In this document: piece after piece, positions 24,151-34,300 of the stretch | Layout of the letters: the number at the start of each line of letters is the position of its first letter | Numbering within the stretch: position 1 is the first letter of the stretch | Origin: Maribacter polysiphoniae | GTDB taxonomy: Bacteria > Bacteroidota > Bacteroidia > Flavobacteriales > Flavobacteriaceae | Assembly (NCBI RefSeq): GCF_003148665.1 | Contig: NZ_QGGQ01000001.1 | Coordinates: 1 to 64,000 of the forward strand | DNA length: 64,000 nt | Reading direction: 5' to 3' | Position numbers and translations under genes: made by a program | The notes under the pieces: model-generated | The model's input: the letters and a program-made list of their open reading frames with translations, nothing else | What the model was told of the DNA's origin: nothing | The model's database searches: none

Positions 24151-26384
24151 GCAAACAAATCAATGTTGCACTGATCGGCAATCCCAACACTGGTAAAACG
24201 TCCGTTTTTAACCAATTGACCGGACTTAATCAAAAAGTAGGCAATTATCCTGGAATCACCGTTGAGAAAAAGGAAGGGATCTGCAAGCTGCCACGAGGTG
24301 TAAAAGCACATATCATCGATCTTCCGGGCACCTATAGCCTTAATACCACATCCCTTGATGAGAGTGTCGCCGTTGAACTACTTTTGAACAAGAATGACAA
24401 GGATCACCCTGATGTGGCCATTGTTATTTCCGACGTTGAAAACCTAAAACGAAATCTATTACTGTTCACCCAGATAAAGGATCTGAAAATACCTACCATC
24501 CTGGTAATAAATATGGCCGATAGAATGGTGCGAAAGGGGATAACTTTGGATATTGAACTGATGGAAAAAAAGTTGGATACCAAAATAGCCCTGGTCAGTA
24601 CCCGTAAAAAAACCGGCATAGAGCGATTGAAAGAACTGATTGCCGACTATAAAAATCTATCTATTGCCCCAAACGTCGACACCACTGTCATTGCGCCGGA
24701 ATATTTTAAAAGTTTACAAGAGACCTTTCCCAATGAAAACCTACACAAACTTTGGTTGGTCATTACACAGGATGTAAACTTTATGCCCTTGGAAAAAAAA
24801 TTGATCAAGGACACCTCATCATTCAATACAAAATCGAAATCCGAACTTAAACGTCTTCAACAAAAGGAGACCATTAAAAGATATCAATTTATAAACTCCA
24901 TACTCAAAGAGACTTATAAGGTTGATGTCAATGCAGCCAAAGGATTAAAGGCAACCCTTGACAAAATCCTAACGCATAAGATATTCGGATACCTTATTTT
25001 CTTTGTGGTACTACTTACGATTTTCCAAGCCATTTATGATTGGAGCAGTATTCCCATGGATTTTATAGATGAAACCTTTGTCTCAGCCAGTGAATGGGTC
25101 AAAGACTCATTCCCCCCCGGGATGCTCACCAATTTGATTGCCGAAGGAATACTTTCAGGAATTGGTGGTATTGTCATATTCATTCCACAGATCGCATTCC
25201 TTTTCCTGTTCATTTCCCTTTTGGAAGAATCGGGCTATATGAGTAGGGTGGTTTTTCTCATGGATCGCGTTATGCGCCCATTCGGGTTAAGTGGTAAAAG
25301 TATTGTTCCCCTGATTTCCGGAACGGCTTGCGCCATCCCAGCCGTTATGGCAACCCGGACCATAGAGAATTGGAAAGAGCGTTTGATAACCATATTGGTC
25401 ACGCCTTTTACAACGTGTTCCGCACGTTTGCCCGTATATCTTATCATAATCGCCTTGGTGATACCGGAAGGTCGATTTTTAGGATTGGGCTACCAGGCCA
25501 TGACCTTAATGTTACTGTATTTAATAGGATTTGGTGCTGCCATACTTTCCGCCATGGTCTTAAACAAGGTCTTGAAAATTAAAAGTCGCACCTTTTTCGT
25601 AATGGAAATGCCCAATTACAAACTCCCTTTGATTAAGAATGTAGCCTATACGGTTTGGGAAAAAACCAAGAGTTTTGTCTTCGGTGCGGGAAAAATCATC
25701 TTGGCCATCTCAATCATATTATGGTTCTTAGGTTCAAATGGTTTCACGGAAAAGTATGAAAATGCCGATTCCATCATCGAACATCGAATTCAAACCGAAG
25801 GCTTGTCGGTTTTCAATCAAGAAAGTATAGCCAATAATCTTGAAGCCTATAAAATCGCACTGAACGATAGCATAGCCAAAAAGGTATATACCATTGGCCC
25901 GGAACAGGTTAAAGACTCCATACATAGATTGGATAAGGAATTGTTCGAAAAGGCAAAACATCAGGAAATAGCAAGTTTTAAACTCGAAAATTCCTATATA
26001 GGCAATATGGGTAAGGCTATAGAACCCATGGTAAGGCCATTGGGCTATGACTGGAAAATCGGTATCGCACTGATTACCTCCTTTGCGGCAAGGGAAGTCT
26101 TTGTAAGTACCTTGGCCACTATTTACAGTGTGGGAAGTGACGAGGAACACACCATAAAAAACAGGATGGCGGCTGAGATGAATGCCAACACCAATAAGCC
26201 CCTGTTCAATTTGGCTTCGGGCATATCCCTATTGTTATTTTACGCCTTTGCCATGCAGTGTATGAGCACCTTGGCCATTGTTAAACGCGAAACCAATTCA
26301 TGGAAATGGCCCGCTGCCCAATTGGTTTTTATGAGTCTTTTTGCTTATATTGTTGCTTTAGTCGCCTATCAAATACTGAAATAA
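24147..26384 (+). CDS. feoB: FeoB, ferrous iron transporter
   Basis: This 745-residue protein starts with a GTPase domain: GNPNTGKTS (G1, residues 11-19), DLPGTYSL (G3) and NMADR (G4 variant of NxxD). The membrane part has paired nucleoside-gate domains, with the conserved LISGTACAIPAVMATRTI and TPFTTCSARLPVYLII segments (Cys residues of the pore) and FAAREVFVSTLATIY. It imports Fe(II). It is coupled to feoA by overlap and followed one base after its stop by the Cys-rich peptide gene. Confidence 0.97.
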   Translation: MSKQINVALIGNPNTGKTSVFNQLTGLNQKVGNYPGITVEKKEGICKLPRGVKAHIIDLPGTYSLNTTSLDESVAVELLLNKNDKDHPDVAIVISDVENLKRNLLLFTQIKDLKIPTILVINMADRMVRKGITLDIELMEKKLDTKIALVSTRKKTGIERLKELIADYKNLSIAPNVDTTVIAPEYFKSLQETFPNENLHKLWLVITQDVNFMPLEKKLIKDTSSFNTKSKSELKRLQQKETIKRYQFINSILKETYKVDVNAAKGLKATLDKILTHKIFGYLIFFVVLLTIFQAIYDWSSIPMDFIDETFVSASEWVKDSFPPGMLTNLIAEGILSGIGGIVIFIPQIAFLFLFISLLEESGYMSRVVFLMDRVMRPFGLSGKSIVPLISGTACAIPAVMATRTIENWKERLITILVTPFTTCSARLPVYLIIIALVIPEGRFLGLGYQAMTLMLLYLIGFGAAILSAMVLNKVLKIKSRTFFVMEMPNYKLPLIKNVAYTVWEKTKSFVFGAGKIILAISIILWFLGSNGFTEKYENADSIIEHRIQTEGLSVFNQESIANNLEAYKIALNDSIAKKVYTIGPEQVKDSIHRLDKELFEKAKHQEIASFKLENSYIGNMGKAIEPMVRPLGYDWKIGIALITSFAAREVFVSTLATIYSVGSDEEHTIKNRMAAEMNANTNKPLFNLASGISLLLFYAFAMQCMSTLAIVKRETNSWKWPAAQLVFMSLFAYIVALVAYQILK

Positions 26385-26385
26385 T

Positions 26386-26535
26386 ATGGATTTATTTCAA
26401 CAAATAGTGGTTTATATCATCGTAGTACTCGCCATTGCGTATATCGTGAACAAGTTCCTTTTGCCCAAATCGCTGTTTTCTTCCAAAAAAAGTTCAAAAA
26501 AAGTTTGTGGTGAAGACAATTGCGGTTGTCATTGA
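26386..26535 (+). CDS. FeoB-associated Cys-rich membrane peptide
   Basis: This is a 49-residue reading frame too small for usual length cut-offs. It has one membrane helix (QQIVVYIIVVLAIAYIVNKF), a Ser/Lys linker and a C-terminal KVCGEDNCGCH with three cysteines. The P12/FeoB-associated family has exactly this form and gene position, one base after the feoB stop. It is thought to assist or regulate iron transport in Bacteroidota, in place of FeoC. The downstream 180 bp before the next gene hold nothing I can name. Confidence 0.88.
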   Translation: MDLFQQIVVYIIVVLAIAYIVNKFLLPKSLFSSKKSSKKVCGEDNCGCH

Positions 26536-26716
26536 TTTTGGCCCACCATTTTTATCCCTACCAAAATAATTTGTAACATTCCTAAAGGCAATTCGTCGTC
26601 TTGATTGATACCCTAGCTCATAATAAAAAGCTAAATGTGTCATAAAGAAAATAAAAATAGGACTGACATTTTTTGAACTATATGTTAGTTTGTTGATAAC
26701 TAATCACCAATCAATC

Positions 26717-28258
26717 ATGGACAAAATTATATTGTGGTTAATCGCCGTATTGGTCACCGCTGTTTGTAGTACGGTACAAAGCCAAACACTAACCTCACGG
26801 ATTCTGGATTCCGTTACCCAGGAACCCATACCCTATGTAACCGTACAATTGAATAAAAAAGGGGTAATAACCAATGAGGAAGGCCGCTTTAGTTTTCTCT
26901 TGGATGAAAATATCTCAGAAACCGATTCCCTCTTCATTTCATGCATCGGTTATGCATCGATTGGCAGACCCTTGAAGGAATTCCCTGATAATGTAATTTA
27001 CCTGAGTCCAAAGGCCATAGAACTCAACCCGGTTATCGTAACCAATAAAAATTACTCTGCCAAGGAAATCATAGCCTTAGTGCAAGAAAACCTTGATAAG
27101 AATTACAATAAAGATCTTAGTAAAAAAAGATTGTTCTTTAGGGATTCTTACTTTCAGAATTTTTATAAAACCGACTATACCTTCCTAAAATCGACAATAA
27201 AGGAACTCAATAAAAAATTCTTGGACAGTGTTCTCAGCACCATCCCGAAAAAATCGAGTTATTATACCGAGATTCTCTGTGACCTATACGGTAAGTACGA
27301 AGGTGAGGACCAAAAAATAAATATCCTCAAAGCCTCTGAACTCTATGATAAAAGCAAAGAGCTCGATTATGATGAATTAGAGAAAAAATTCAACGAGATC
27401 GTAAAATCGAATATAAAAAGGGACTCTTACTTCAAAATCAAATCAGGATTGTTCGGTGCGAAGATCAAGGAAGAGGATATTGATGGAATCTTTGAATCCG
27501 ATATCGATTCCACAGATCAAGCTGCCTTGAAAAAGGAATTGGATGAGAAGAAAAAAAGGGAAGAAGAGCGTAAGACCGATTTTGCCAAATACCGAAAAAA
27601 TAGCATTGTAGGGATGCTACAGGACCTTTTTTATTTAGAGGATTCCCCCCTGAATTTCATCAACAAATCCAGAAAATACGATTTCACCATAAAAGACTTT
27701 ACCTATATGGGCGATGATCCCGTTTATATATTGGAATTCGTACCTGACGGCAGTGCCGATTACAGCGGAAAACTCTTTATCAATGCCGATGATTTTGCCG
27801 TAATGCGATTGGATTATGAAAATGTAAAACCCCTGAAGAAATTCAATCTACTGGGCATCAGCATGAAACAATATTTAAGGAAGGGTAAAATAATCTTCAG
27901 CAAATCGGAGAATGGCAAATACGACCTGCGTTTTCTCGAACAGGAAGAGGGCACTAAAGTGGGAATTCGTAGACCTTTGAAGATCATAGAAAAGAATAAA
28001 CATGTCAAAGGCAGGAACAAACAAAACGAACTTTCGGTTAAACTGGATATGGGTACGGCTGGCACAAATAAACGTGAACTCATTGTATTTGATTCCAACC
28101 CAATATCCACTGCGACCTATGAGGCATTTACAGAGAACAATGCCGTTTTGCCAACATACATGCCAAGTTACGACCCGGAATTTTGGAAGGGCCAAACCAT
28201 TATAGAGCCTAACCAAGCTATTCGTGAATTCACTTCTACAGAAGAAACAGCAAAATAG
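26717..28258 (+). CDS. Secreted carboxypeptidase-like-domain protein (513 aa)
   Basis: I chose ATG 26717 (MDKIILWLIAVLVTAVCSTV, then QSQ), which gives a proper signal peptide; the ATG at 26690 would put nine residues before it. Residues about 23-100 form a CarboxypepD_reg-like beta-sandwich (SRILDSVTQEPIPYVTVQLN, then NEEGRFSFLLDE). The rest contains KSRKYDFTIKDFTYMGDDPV and DGSADYSGKLFINADDFAVM, as in outer-membrane-associated Bacteroidota proteins of unknown function. It is monocistronic and convergent with the DUF423 gene. Confidence 0.75.
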   Translation: MDKIILWLIAVLVTAVCSTVQSQTLTSRILDSVTQEPIPYVTVQLNKKGVITNEEGRFSFLLDENISETDSLFISCIGYASIGRPLKEFPDNVIYLSPKAIELNPVIVTNKNYSAKEIIALVQENLDKNYNKDLSKKRLFFRDSYFQNFYKTDYTFLKSTIKELNKKFLDSVLSTIPKKSSYYTEILCDLYGKYEGEDQKINILKASELYDKSKELDYDELEKKFNEIVKSNIKRDSYFKIKSGLFGAKIKEEDIDGIFESDIDSTDQAALKKELDEKKKREEERKTDFAKYRKNSIVGMLQDLFYLEDSPLNFINKSRKYDFTIKDFTYMGDDPVYILEFVPDGSADYSGKLFINADDFAVMRLDYENVKPLKKFNLLGISMKQYLRKGKIIFSKSENGKYDLRFLEQEEGTKVGIRRPLKIIEKNKHVKGRNKQNELSVKLDMGTAGTNKRELIVFDSNPISTATYEAFTENNAVLPTYMPSYDPEFWKGQTIIEPNQAIREFTSTEETAK

Positions 28259-28261
28259 TCC

Positions 28262-28648
28262 TTAGATTAGATTGGTAATGAAATTATAAAACAGAAGCCC
28301 CCAGCCTATCACCAAAAGCAGTCCGCCTAAAGGTGTTACAGGGCCAAGGAACGCCATGTTCTTTCCTTTGGACTTCCCTATCACCAACAGATAAATACTG
28401 AATGAAAACAATAGTATACCAAAAGTAAAACAGTAGATCATGTATCGCTGTACATCAGTATCGAGGTTAAGGTTAAAACTCAAGACCAATAACAAAATGG
28501 CGTGGTACATCTGATATTTTACACCGGTTTCAAAACTTTTAAGCTGGTCATCGTTCAATGACTTTTTTAAGGCATGGGCCCCAAAAGCACCAAGAATAAC
28601 CGCAAATAAACCGAGAAGGGAACCAACAACCTGAGCGAAAAGAACCAT
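28262..28648 (-). CDS. DUF423 family membrane protein
   Basis: This 128-residue protein has four hydrophobic segments. The N-terminal signature FAVILGAFGAHALKKSL and the conserved KYQMYHAILLLV and FLGPVTPLGGLLLVIGWG are diagnostic of DUF423 (YgdD/YwdK). Function is unknown; it is a small inner-membrane protein. It overlaps no neighbour and ends 3 bp from the convergent gene. Confidence 0.92.
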   Translation of the reverse strand: MVLFAQVVGSLLGLFAVILGAFGAHALKKSLNDDQLKSFETGVKYQMYHAILLLVLSFNLNLDTDVQRYMIYCFTFGILLFSFSIYLLVIGKSKGKNMAFLGPVTPLGGLLLVIGWGLLFYNFITNLI

Positions 28649-28769
28649 TTGAAAAATTTTAGCCCTAAGATAATTAAACCCTTTGGAGTTAAAATAGCTT
28701 TTTGTCTTATTCGTGCCTAAATGAAATGGGAAAGTCCGTTTTTAAAACCAATTCGCACTTGAACCTGCC

Positions 28770-29195
28770 CTACTGGGCACTATCGATTCTTTGTTTCAGC
28801 AGATTGAACAATTGTACTGTTTCTAGACTATCAGCGTAATTGATATAGAGTTTTAAAGAATCATTGTACACCAACTTGATTTTCCGGTTCGATAGGTTAT
28901 CGACATATACATTGACTTTCTTATCGGTCAACGAATCCTTGAACTCCCGAAAAATCCCCTTTTCCTTTTCCCAGGCCGAAAACCCGTTCAGCCGTTCCAT
29001 CGGGGGAATCTTATCGATCCACAGCACACTATCCAATTGTGCATAGCTGATTTTCTTATAATAAAATCCGGAAAGGATCTTAAGTTTATCCTGTTCTACC
29101 TTTGTCCAATTTTTATAATGGGCAAGAAAGGCCATAAGGCTAACAATGACGGTTAAAACCATGACCACATTCCAGAAGGGAAATCCTTTTTTCAC
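28770..29195 (-). CDS. Membrane-anchored protein of unknown function (141 aa)
   Basis: This is a single-pass protein: MKKGFPFWNVVMVLTVIVSL, then MAFLAHYKNWTKVEQ, followed by a soluble domain with DSVLWIDKIPPMERLNGFSA and VNVYVDNLSNRKIKLVYNDS. It starts 3 bp after the S9 peptidase stop, so it is co-transcribed and may act with that enzyme in the periplasm. I do not recognise a domain. Confidence 0.7.
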   Translation of the reverse strand: MKKGFPFWNVVMVLTVIVSLMAFLAHYKNWTKVEQDKLKILSGFYYKKISYAQLDSVLWIDKIPPMERLNGFSAWEKEKGIFREFKDSLTDKKVNVYVDNLSNRKIKLVYNDSLKLYINYADSLETVQLFNLLKQRIDSAQ

Positions 29196-29198
29196 TAT

Positions 29199-31238
29199 TT
29201 ATTTTTTTAGGGTATTATATTTATCAAACCAAGCCAATGTATGTGCAATCTTCGTAATTAAATTGCTTGGCCTATTGGCTATACCATGGCTCGCATTGGG
29301 TATTTCAACAAAAACCGTTTCTTTTTTCCTTAATTTAAGGGCATGGTACAATTGTTTGGCCTCACTGGGTGGCGTTCTTAAATCATCCATCCCTACCATG
29401 ACCATGGTCGGGGTTTCTATATTACCAACGAGTGAAAGTGGGGAAAATTTCCAGTACCCTTCAAAATTCTCCCAAGGTTGACCGGGGTAACGGGAGTTCG
29501 CATACCCAAAATAATTATCGGCAACCAAGGTTTTGCTGATCCAGTTCATCACCGGTTTGGCCACCACCGCAGCTTCAAATCGATTGTTTTTCCCTATGAT
29601 CCAAGCCGTCATTATTCCACCGGCACTACCACCGGTTACAAACAATTGGTCTTCATTGGCAATTCCCTTGGCAATACAATAATCAACCCCATCCATCACA
29701 TCCTGATAATCATCGCCGGGATAATTGTTGTATAGTAGGTTGCCAAATTCCTCTCCGTAACTGGTACTACCCCGTGCATTGGGATAGAAAACCACATACC
29801 CCGCGGCGGCATACAACTGCATTTCCACAGAAAAGCGATTTCCATAATTTAAAATGGGTCCGCCGTGGTTCTCGACTAAAAAGGGGTATGTCTGTGAAGC
29901 ATCGTATCCTGGGGGATAGACGACCCAACCTTGAATATCGCGTTGGTCAACCGTTGATTTATACCAAATCTCCTCTACCTTACCTAAATTCCTATAATCC
30001 AATAACCCTTTATTCAAGTTGGTTATCCTAAGCGGTTCCTTATCCTTGGGCTTTATAACAGCCAAATCCGCGGGGTGTTCCGGTCTTGTCTTGGTAAAAA
30101 CGATCGTACCATTTTTTGATCTACTGAAAGAACCGCTGGCATATGGTCTTCCGATGGTGGTACCTCCCAAATCATCGGCAAGCGTTGACACTTTCCCACT
30201 TAGGGCAATATATCCTATTTTGCTATTGCCTTTATCATCGAAGGTGAAATAGAGTCCCTCACTTTTACGATCCCAAACAATATTGGCAACATCTCTATCC
30301 AATTCCTGGGAAATTACGCGTTGATTTCTGCCGTCAACATCCATTAGATAGAGGCGCCGCACCTGATAGGCCTGCACCTTGTCATCATAGCCGATATAGG
30401 CAATGTGTTTCCCATTGGGCGATACCGTTGGACTGGTGTCGGGCCCTGTTCTATTCGTTAGGGTCGTTATGATTCCATTTTGAACCCCAACCGCATAAAC
30501 CTCACTGTTTCTAAAATCATATTCCCAGTCCGCATTTCTATTGGCGGAAAAGTAAATCGTATCCGCGTTGGGACTCCAACTTAAGTTTCCCCTATGATGA
30601 AAATCACCTGAGGTAAGTTGCCGTGGTGCCCCTCCATCGGCAGGTATGGTAAAAATATGGCTGAATCCGGGTTTTATGTATCCCCGACCATCAGCTTCGT
30701 GATAAAGTCGATCTGTAATCCTCGGTGACTCCGCCCACTCGGCCCCTTTTGGTTTTTGGGGCATATGGGCGACAACAGGTGGCTTCGTTTCCAATTTCAT
30801 GGAAAATGCCAATTGATCCCCTTTTGGAGACCATGTTAGGGAAGAAGGAGTGGATTCCAATTGTGAAATTTTAGCGGTCTTTCCCGTATTGACCCAATAC
30901 ATGTAAATTTCAGAACCCTCGTCCGTATTACTTACAAAAGCCAATCTATCCCCATTGGGTGACCATCTTGGACTAAATTCACCCGTTTCTTTGGCGGTGA
31001 GTTTTTGATGTTGTGAGCCATCGGTCCTGATCATCCACAAATTACCAACAGCCCTATCCTTCATGATATCCATACTCATCCTACGATAGACAATCAAATC
31101 GCAATTGGGGGAAATCTGAGGGTCCGATGCGTATTGTAAATCAAAAAGATCCAGGTAAGTAAACTCCTTTTTTTGGGCATTTCCATAAAAAAAGAAACAC
31201 AAAATCAAAAGTAGGATAGGTAGGCTTTTATATCGCAT
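29199..31238 (-). CDS. S9-family serine peptidase (prolyl oligopeptidase type)
   Basis: This 679-residue secreted protein (signal peptide MRYKSLPILLLILCFFFYGN, then AQ) has an N-terminal WD40-like beta-propeller with repeated SPNGD/SPKGD/SPNAD turns. The C-terminal alpha/beta hydrolase has the nucleophile box GGSAGG, an acid in MDDLRTPP and the His in NASHGIANR. Such enzymes release dipeptides or acylated residues from peptides. It is followed at once by a small membrane protein. Upstream is a promoter candidate. The activity class is clear; the exact substrate is not. Confidence 0.93.
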   Translation of the reverse strand: MRYKSLPILLLILCFFFYGNAQKKEFTYLDLFDLQYASDPQISPNCDLIVYRRMSMDIMKDRAVGNLWMIRTDGSQHQKLTAKETGEFSPRWSPNGDRLAFVSNTDEGSEIYMYWVNTGKTAKISQLESTPSSLTWSPKGDQLAFSMKLETKPPVVAHMPQKPKGAEWAESPRITDRLYHEADGRGYIKPGFSHIFTIPADGGAPRQLTSGDFHHRGNLSWSPNADTIYFSANRNADWEYDFRNSEVYAVGVQNGIITTLTNRTGPDTSPTVSPNGKHIAYIGYDDKVQAYQVRRLYLMDVDGRNQRVISQELDRDVANIVWDRKSEGLYFTFDDKGNSKIGYIALSGKVSTLADDLGGTTIGRPYASGSFSRSKNGTIVFTKTRPEHPADLAVIKPKDKEPLRITNLNKGLLDYRNLGKVEEIWYKSTVDQRDIQGWVVYPPGYDASQTYPFLVENHGGPILNYGNRFSVEMQLYAAAGYVVFYPNARGSTSYGEEFGNLLYNNYPGDDYQDVMDGVDYCIAKGIANEDQLFVTGGSAGGIMTAWIIGKNNRFEAAVVAKPVMNWISKTLVADNYFGYANSRYPGQPWENFEGYWKFSPLSLVGNIETPTMVMVGMDDLRTPPSEAKQLYHALKLRKKETVFVEIPNASHGIANRPSNLITKIAHTLAWFDKYNTLKK

Positions 31239-31261
31239 GACTTAAAAAAATAATGATTAGC

Positions 31262-31291
31262 TAAACTTAAGCAATAACCCACATTATACAA
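31262..31291 (-). promoter_or_regulatory. Promoter candidate of the S9 peptidase gene
   Basis: The minus strand shows TTG at 31291-31289, a 19-bp spacer and TAAGTTTA at 31269-31262, matching TAnnTTTG at all but the last base. Confidence 0.45.
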
Positions 31292-31426
31292 AGGGAATAT
31301 GGCTCCTCTTTGATACCTCGAAGTGATAAAGATCGTTTCATGGCGACCAAAATCAATGGCAGGGGAAAAATGGGTACAAGCTAAGGTGAATTACCTATTT
31401 TTGAATAGGAAAGACCAACATCGCAA

Positions 31427-32581
31427 TTGAAACAAACAAACACACATTACGATTTCATTATAATTGGGGCAGGGGCAGCAGGTTTAATGCTTGCCAATGC
31501 ATTGGGCCAAGATGCCTATTTTCAGGACAAAAGAATCTTGCTTCTTGATAAAGACCCGAAAAAAACCAATGACCGAACTTGGTGCTTTTGGGAAAGAGGA
31601 TCTGGACAATTTGACCCCATCGTCGCGAAATCCTGGAATAATATCTTCTTTGGCGGACAAGTATTCTCCCAACAGTTCAATATTGAGCCCTATACCTATA
31701 AACTGGTTCGCGGATCCGATTTTTACCAAGACCACCTTCAGAAAATCAATGCCTATGCCCATGTCGATTTTATCGAAGAAGAGGTTGTCGGGATTGTGGA
31801 GAGTAAAGACGAGGTAAGGGTGTCCACAGCAAAGAATGAATATACCAGTCCCCAGATATTCACCAGTGTTTTCGATTTCAAGACACTTAAAGACCAACAG
31901 AAGTACCCCGTTTTACAGCAACATTTTGTCGGTTGGTTGGTAGCGACCAAAGAACCTACATTCAATGAGGATGAAGCTGTATTTATGGATTTCTCCGTGG
32001 AACAAAGGAACAACACCCGCTTTATGTATGTGTTACCGTATTCCGAAAACACGGCATTGCTCGAATATACCTTGTTCTCCGAAAATCTTTTGCCTATTGA
32101 TGAATATGAAAAGGCGATCAAGGATTACTTAAACCTGAAATACCATTGTACGGAATTTGAAATACTGGAAAAAGAGCAAGGGAGTATTCCCATGACTTCC
32201 TATGATTTTCAGGTACATAACACGAAAAGAATCCAATATATCGGTTCGGCCGGAGGATGGACCAAACCCAGTACGGGATATACCTTCTACAATACTTCAA
32301 AAAAAATTCGCGATTTAATCCCATTGATCAAAAACAACCAGCCATTTACTTCGCTTCGAAGCCAAAGAAAATTCTGGTTTTACGACCTGCTTCTATTGGA
32401 TATACTTTTTTCCCAAAATGACAAAGGCCAATATATCTTTGAAACCCTATTTAAGAACAGGCCTCCTCAATTGATCTTTAAATTTCTGGATGAGGAAACA
32501 AGTCTATGGGAAGATATCCAGATAATTTCCGGTTGTCCTAAAAAGGAATTTATAAAAGCCCTATTGGGAAGGTTATTTTAA
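31427..32581 (+). CDS. crtY: Lycopene beta-cyclase (CrtY type)
   Basis: This 384-residue FAD/NAD-dependent enzyme makes beta-carotene from lycopene. It has the dinucleotide fold DFIIIGAGAAGLMLANALG (residues 9-27), the family signature TNDRTWCFWE (about 45-54), and GSIPMTSYDF and GSAGGWTKPSTGYTF near the C-terminus. The start is a TTG at 31427; the next ATG (31487) would delete the FAD motif, so TTG is required. It is convergent with the prenyl synthase gene. With it, it supports a yellow carotenoid pathway. Confidence 0.92.
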   Translation: MKQTNTHYDFIIIGAGAAGLMLANALGQDAYFQDKRILLLDKDPKKTNDRTWCFWERGSGQFDPIVAKSWNNIFFGGQVFSQQFNIEPYTYKLVRGSDFYQDHLQKINAYAHVDFIEEEVVGIVESKDEVRVSTAKNEYTSPQIFTSVFDFKTLKDQQKYPVLQQHFVGWLVATKEPTFNEDEAVFMDFSVEQRNNTRFMYVLPYSENTALLEYTLFSENLLPIDEYEKAIKDYLNLKYHCTEFEILEKEQGSIPMTSYDFQVHNTKRIQYIGSAGGWTKPSTGYTFYNTSKKIRDLIPLIKNNQPFTSLRSQRKFWFYDLLLLDILFSQNDKGQYIFETLFKNRPPQLIFKFLDEETSLWEDIQIISGCPKKEFIKALLGRLF

Positions 32582-32617
32582 CCCATTTCCCACATCAAAA
32601 AAGCAACAGGATAAACC

Positions 32618-33592
32618 TTATACCTTTCGCATCATTAAGTTTTCCCCAAACTGTTTAAGCACAGCTTTCTTTTCTTCCGACATGTCGATGACATCCAGAA
32701 CCTCAAAGGCCTTTTGGGTATAGTTTTGAATTTCCGATTTCGTATGCTTGGCAGCGCCCGTAGAAAGGAAGATACCCTTGACCGAGTTTACCTTGTCGGA
32801 CACATCTTGCGGCTGAATGGAATACAGATCAAGTATTTCCTTCTGCTCCCCAGCATTTCCCAACTGTAATGCCGACAAATACAAAATGGTCTTTTTATTC
32901 TCTATAATATCACCCCCCACCTGTTTTCCGAAACTTTCGGGATCCCCGAAAGCGTCTAAATAATCGTCTTGCAGCTGAAATGCAATCCCTAGGTTCTTAC
33001 CAAAATCATAAATAAGGTTTTGGTCCTTTAATGAGGCCCCTGCTATAATCCCTCCCATTTTCATCGCAGCGGCAACAAGTACCGCTGTTTTGTATTCGAT
33101 CATATGCAGATACTCAGGAACCGTAACATCGTCCCTAGTCTCAAAATCCATATCATATTGTTGTCCTTCACAAACCTCAAGAGCCGTCTTACTAAATAAC
33201 ATGGCCAACGCCCTAAAGATTTCACTTGGGTAGTTCTCAAAAAACTGATAGGCGAGAATCAGCATAGCATCACCCGATAGGATTCCGGTATTCAAATCCC
33301 ATTTTTCATGAACGGTCTTTTGCCCCCTACGCAAAGGAGCATCATCCATAATATCGTCATGTATCAATGAGAAATTATGAAAAACCTCTATGGCCAGGGC
33401 TGCATCCATGGCCTTCTTATAATCCGTTCCGAAAAGTTCGGTCGTCATAAGCGTAAGAACCGGTCGAAGGCGCTTACCACCAAGTCGTAAAATATAATTG
33501 ATCGGCTCATAAAGTCGTGATGGCTCCTTGTCAATTGACTTTTGCCCTAAATAGGTTAGAAATTCTTTTCTATAAAGTTCTATGGAATACAT
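32618..33592 (-). CDS. Polyprenyl (geranylgeranyl/farnesyl-type) diphosphate synthase
   Basis: This 324-residue trans-prenyltransferase has GGKRLRP (38-44), first Asp-rich motif DDIMD (79-83, followed by D) and second Asp-rich motif DDYLD (209-213). The residue three before the first motif region is not bulky enough to fix chain length by eye, so farnesyl or geranylgeranyl product is open. It supplies prenyl diphosphates for carotenoids or quinones, which fits the neighbouring lycopene cyclase. A promoter lies 17 bp before the start. Confidence 0.93.
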   Translation of the reverse strand: MYSIELYRKEFLTYLGQKSIDKEPSRLYEPINYILRLGGKRLRPVLTLMTTELFGTDYKKAMDAALAIEVFHNFSLIHDDIMDDAPLRRGQKTVHEKWDLNTGILSGDAMLILAYQFFENYPSEIFRALAMLFSKTALEVCEGQQYDMDFETRDDVTVPEYLHMIEYKTAVLVAAAMKMGGIIAGASLKDQNLIYDFGKNLGIAFQLQDDYLDAFGDPESFGKQVGGDIIENKKTILYLSALQLGNAGEQKEILDLYSIQPQDVSDKVNSVKGIFLSTGAAKHTKSEIQNYTQKAFEVLDVIDMSEEKKAVLKQFGENLMMRKV

Positions 33593-33608
33593 TACAGCTA
33601 ATTTTCGT

Positions 33609-33642
33609 CAAAAATACATCCATTTTAACAAAACCCTTTCAA
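33609..33642 (-). promoter_or_regulatory. Promoter of the prenyl synthase gene
   Basis: The minus strand has TTG at 33642-33640, a 23-bp spacer and TATTTTTG at 33616-33609, matching the Bacteroidota pattern. Confidence 0.5.
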
Positions 33643-33749
33643 AGAAATTCCATTTCAAAAACAAAAAGCCATAAATAAACCGTAAAAAAATGCAATAGTT
33701 TTGAAAAATTTCGTCTTTAAAGGGGAAGGGATGATTTAAATATTATTGA

Positions 33750-34289
33750 ATGACTTCGACAACGGACAACCATTTTAAGCTAAAGGCATTCTTTAATGAT
33801 GAATATCATGCATTGAAAGCATACGCCAAATCTAAAATCGATGATGCCGCGGATAGGGATGCTGATGATATTGTCCAGGATGTGGCCTTAAAGCTTTTTT
33901 CACAGGTCAACAGTTCTCCCATAAATAATATAGCCGGTTTTGTGTACCACTCGCTAAGGAATAGGATCATTGATATTTTAAGGAACAAAAAAGAACGGTT
34001 GTCCGTTGAAGATCAATTGGAGATACGGCTGGTCGAATTCTCTGAACTTTTCTACGGCAAATCGGACAATTCATATTCAGACCGTATGAAAAACGAACTC
34101 AAACAGGCCATTTTAAAATTGAAACCCTTATATCGAAAAATAATCTTCGATATAGATTTTGAAGGGTATAGCTATAAAGAAATTTCACAGGAAACAGGAA
34201 TACCCGAAGGTACCTTAATGTCTAGACGACATCGTGCCATTGCCTTATTATACAAAGAATTGGAATCGAAAAAAGAATATAATAACTAA
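33750..34289 (+). CDS. ECF-type RNA polymerase sigma factor
   Basis: This 179-residue sigma-70 family protein has region 2 at about residues 10-80 (DADDIVQDVALKLFSQV, FVYHSLRNRIIDILRNK) and region 4 at about 110-170 (LKPLYRKIIFDIDFEGYSYK, then EISQETGIPEGTLMSRRHRA). Region 3 is missing, as expected for ECF factors. The next gene, 11 bp downstream, encodes a membrane protein that may be its regulator. No anti-sigma zinc motif is seen, so control is unresolved. Confidence 0.92.
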   Translation: MTSTTDNHFKLKAFFNDEYHALKAYAKSKIDDAADRDADDIVQDVALKLFSQVNSSPINNIAGFVYHSLRNRIIDILRNKKERLSVEDQLEIRLVEFSELFYGKSDNSYSDRMKNELKQAILKLKPLYRKIIFDIDFEGYSYKEISQETGIPEGTLMSRRHRAIALLYKELESKKEYNN

Positions 34290-34300
34290 AACAAATTACT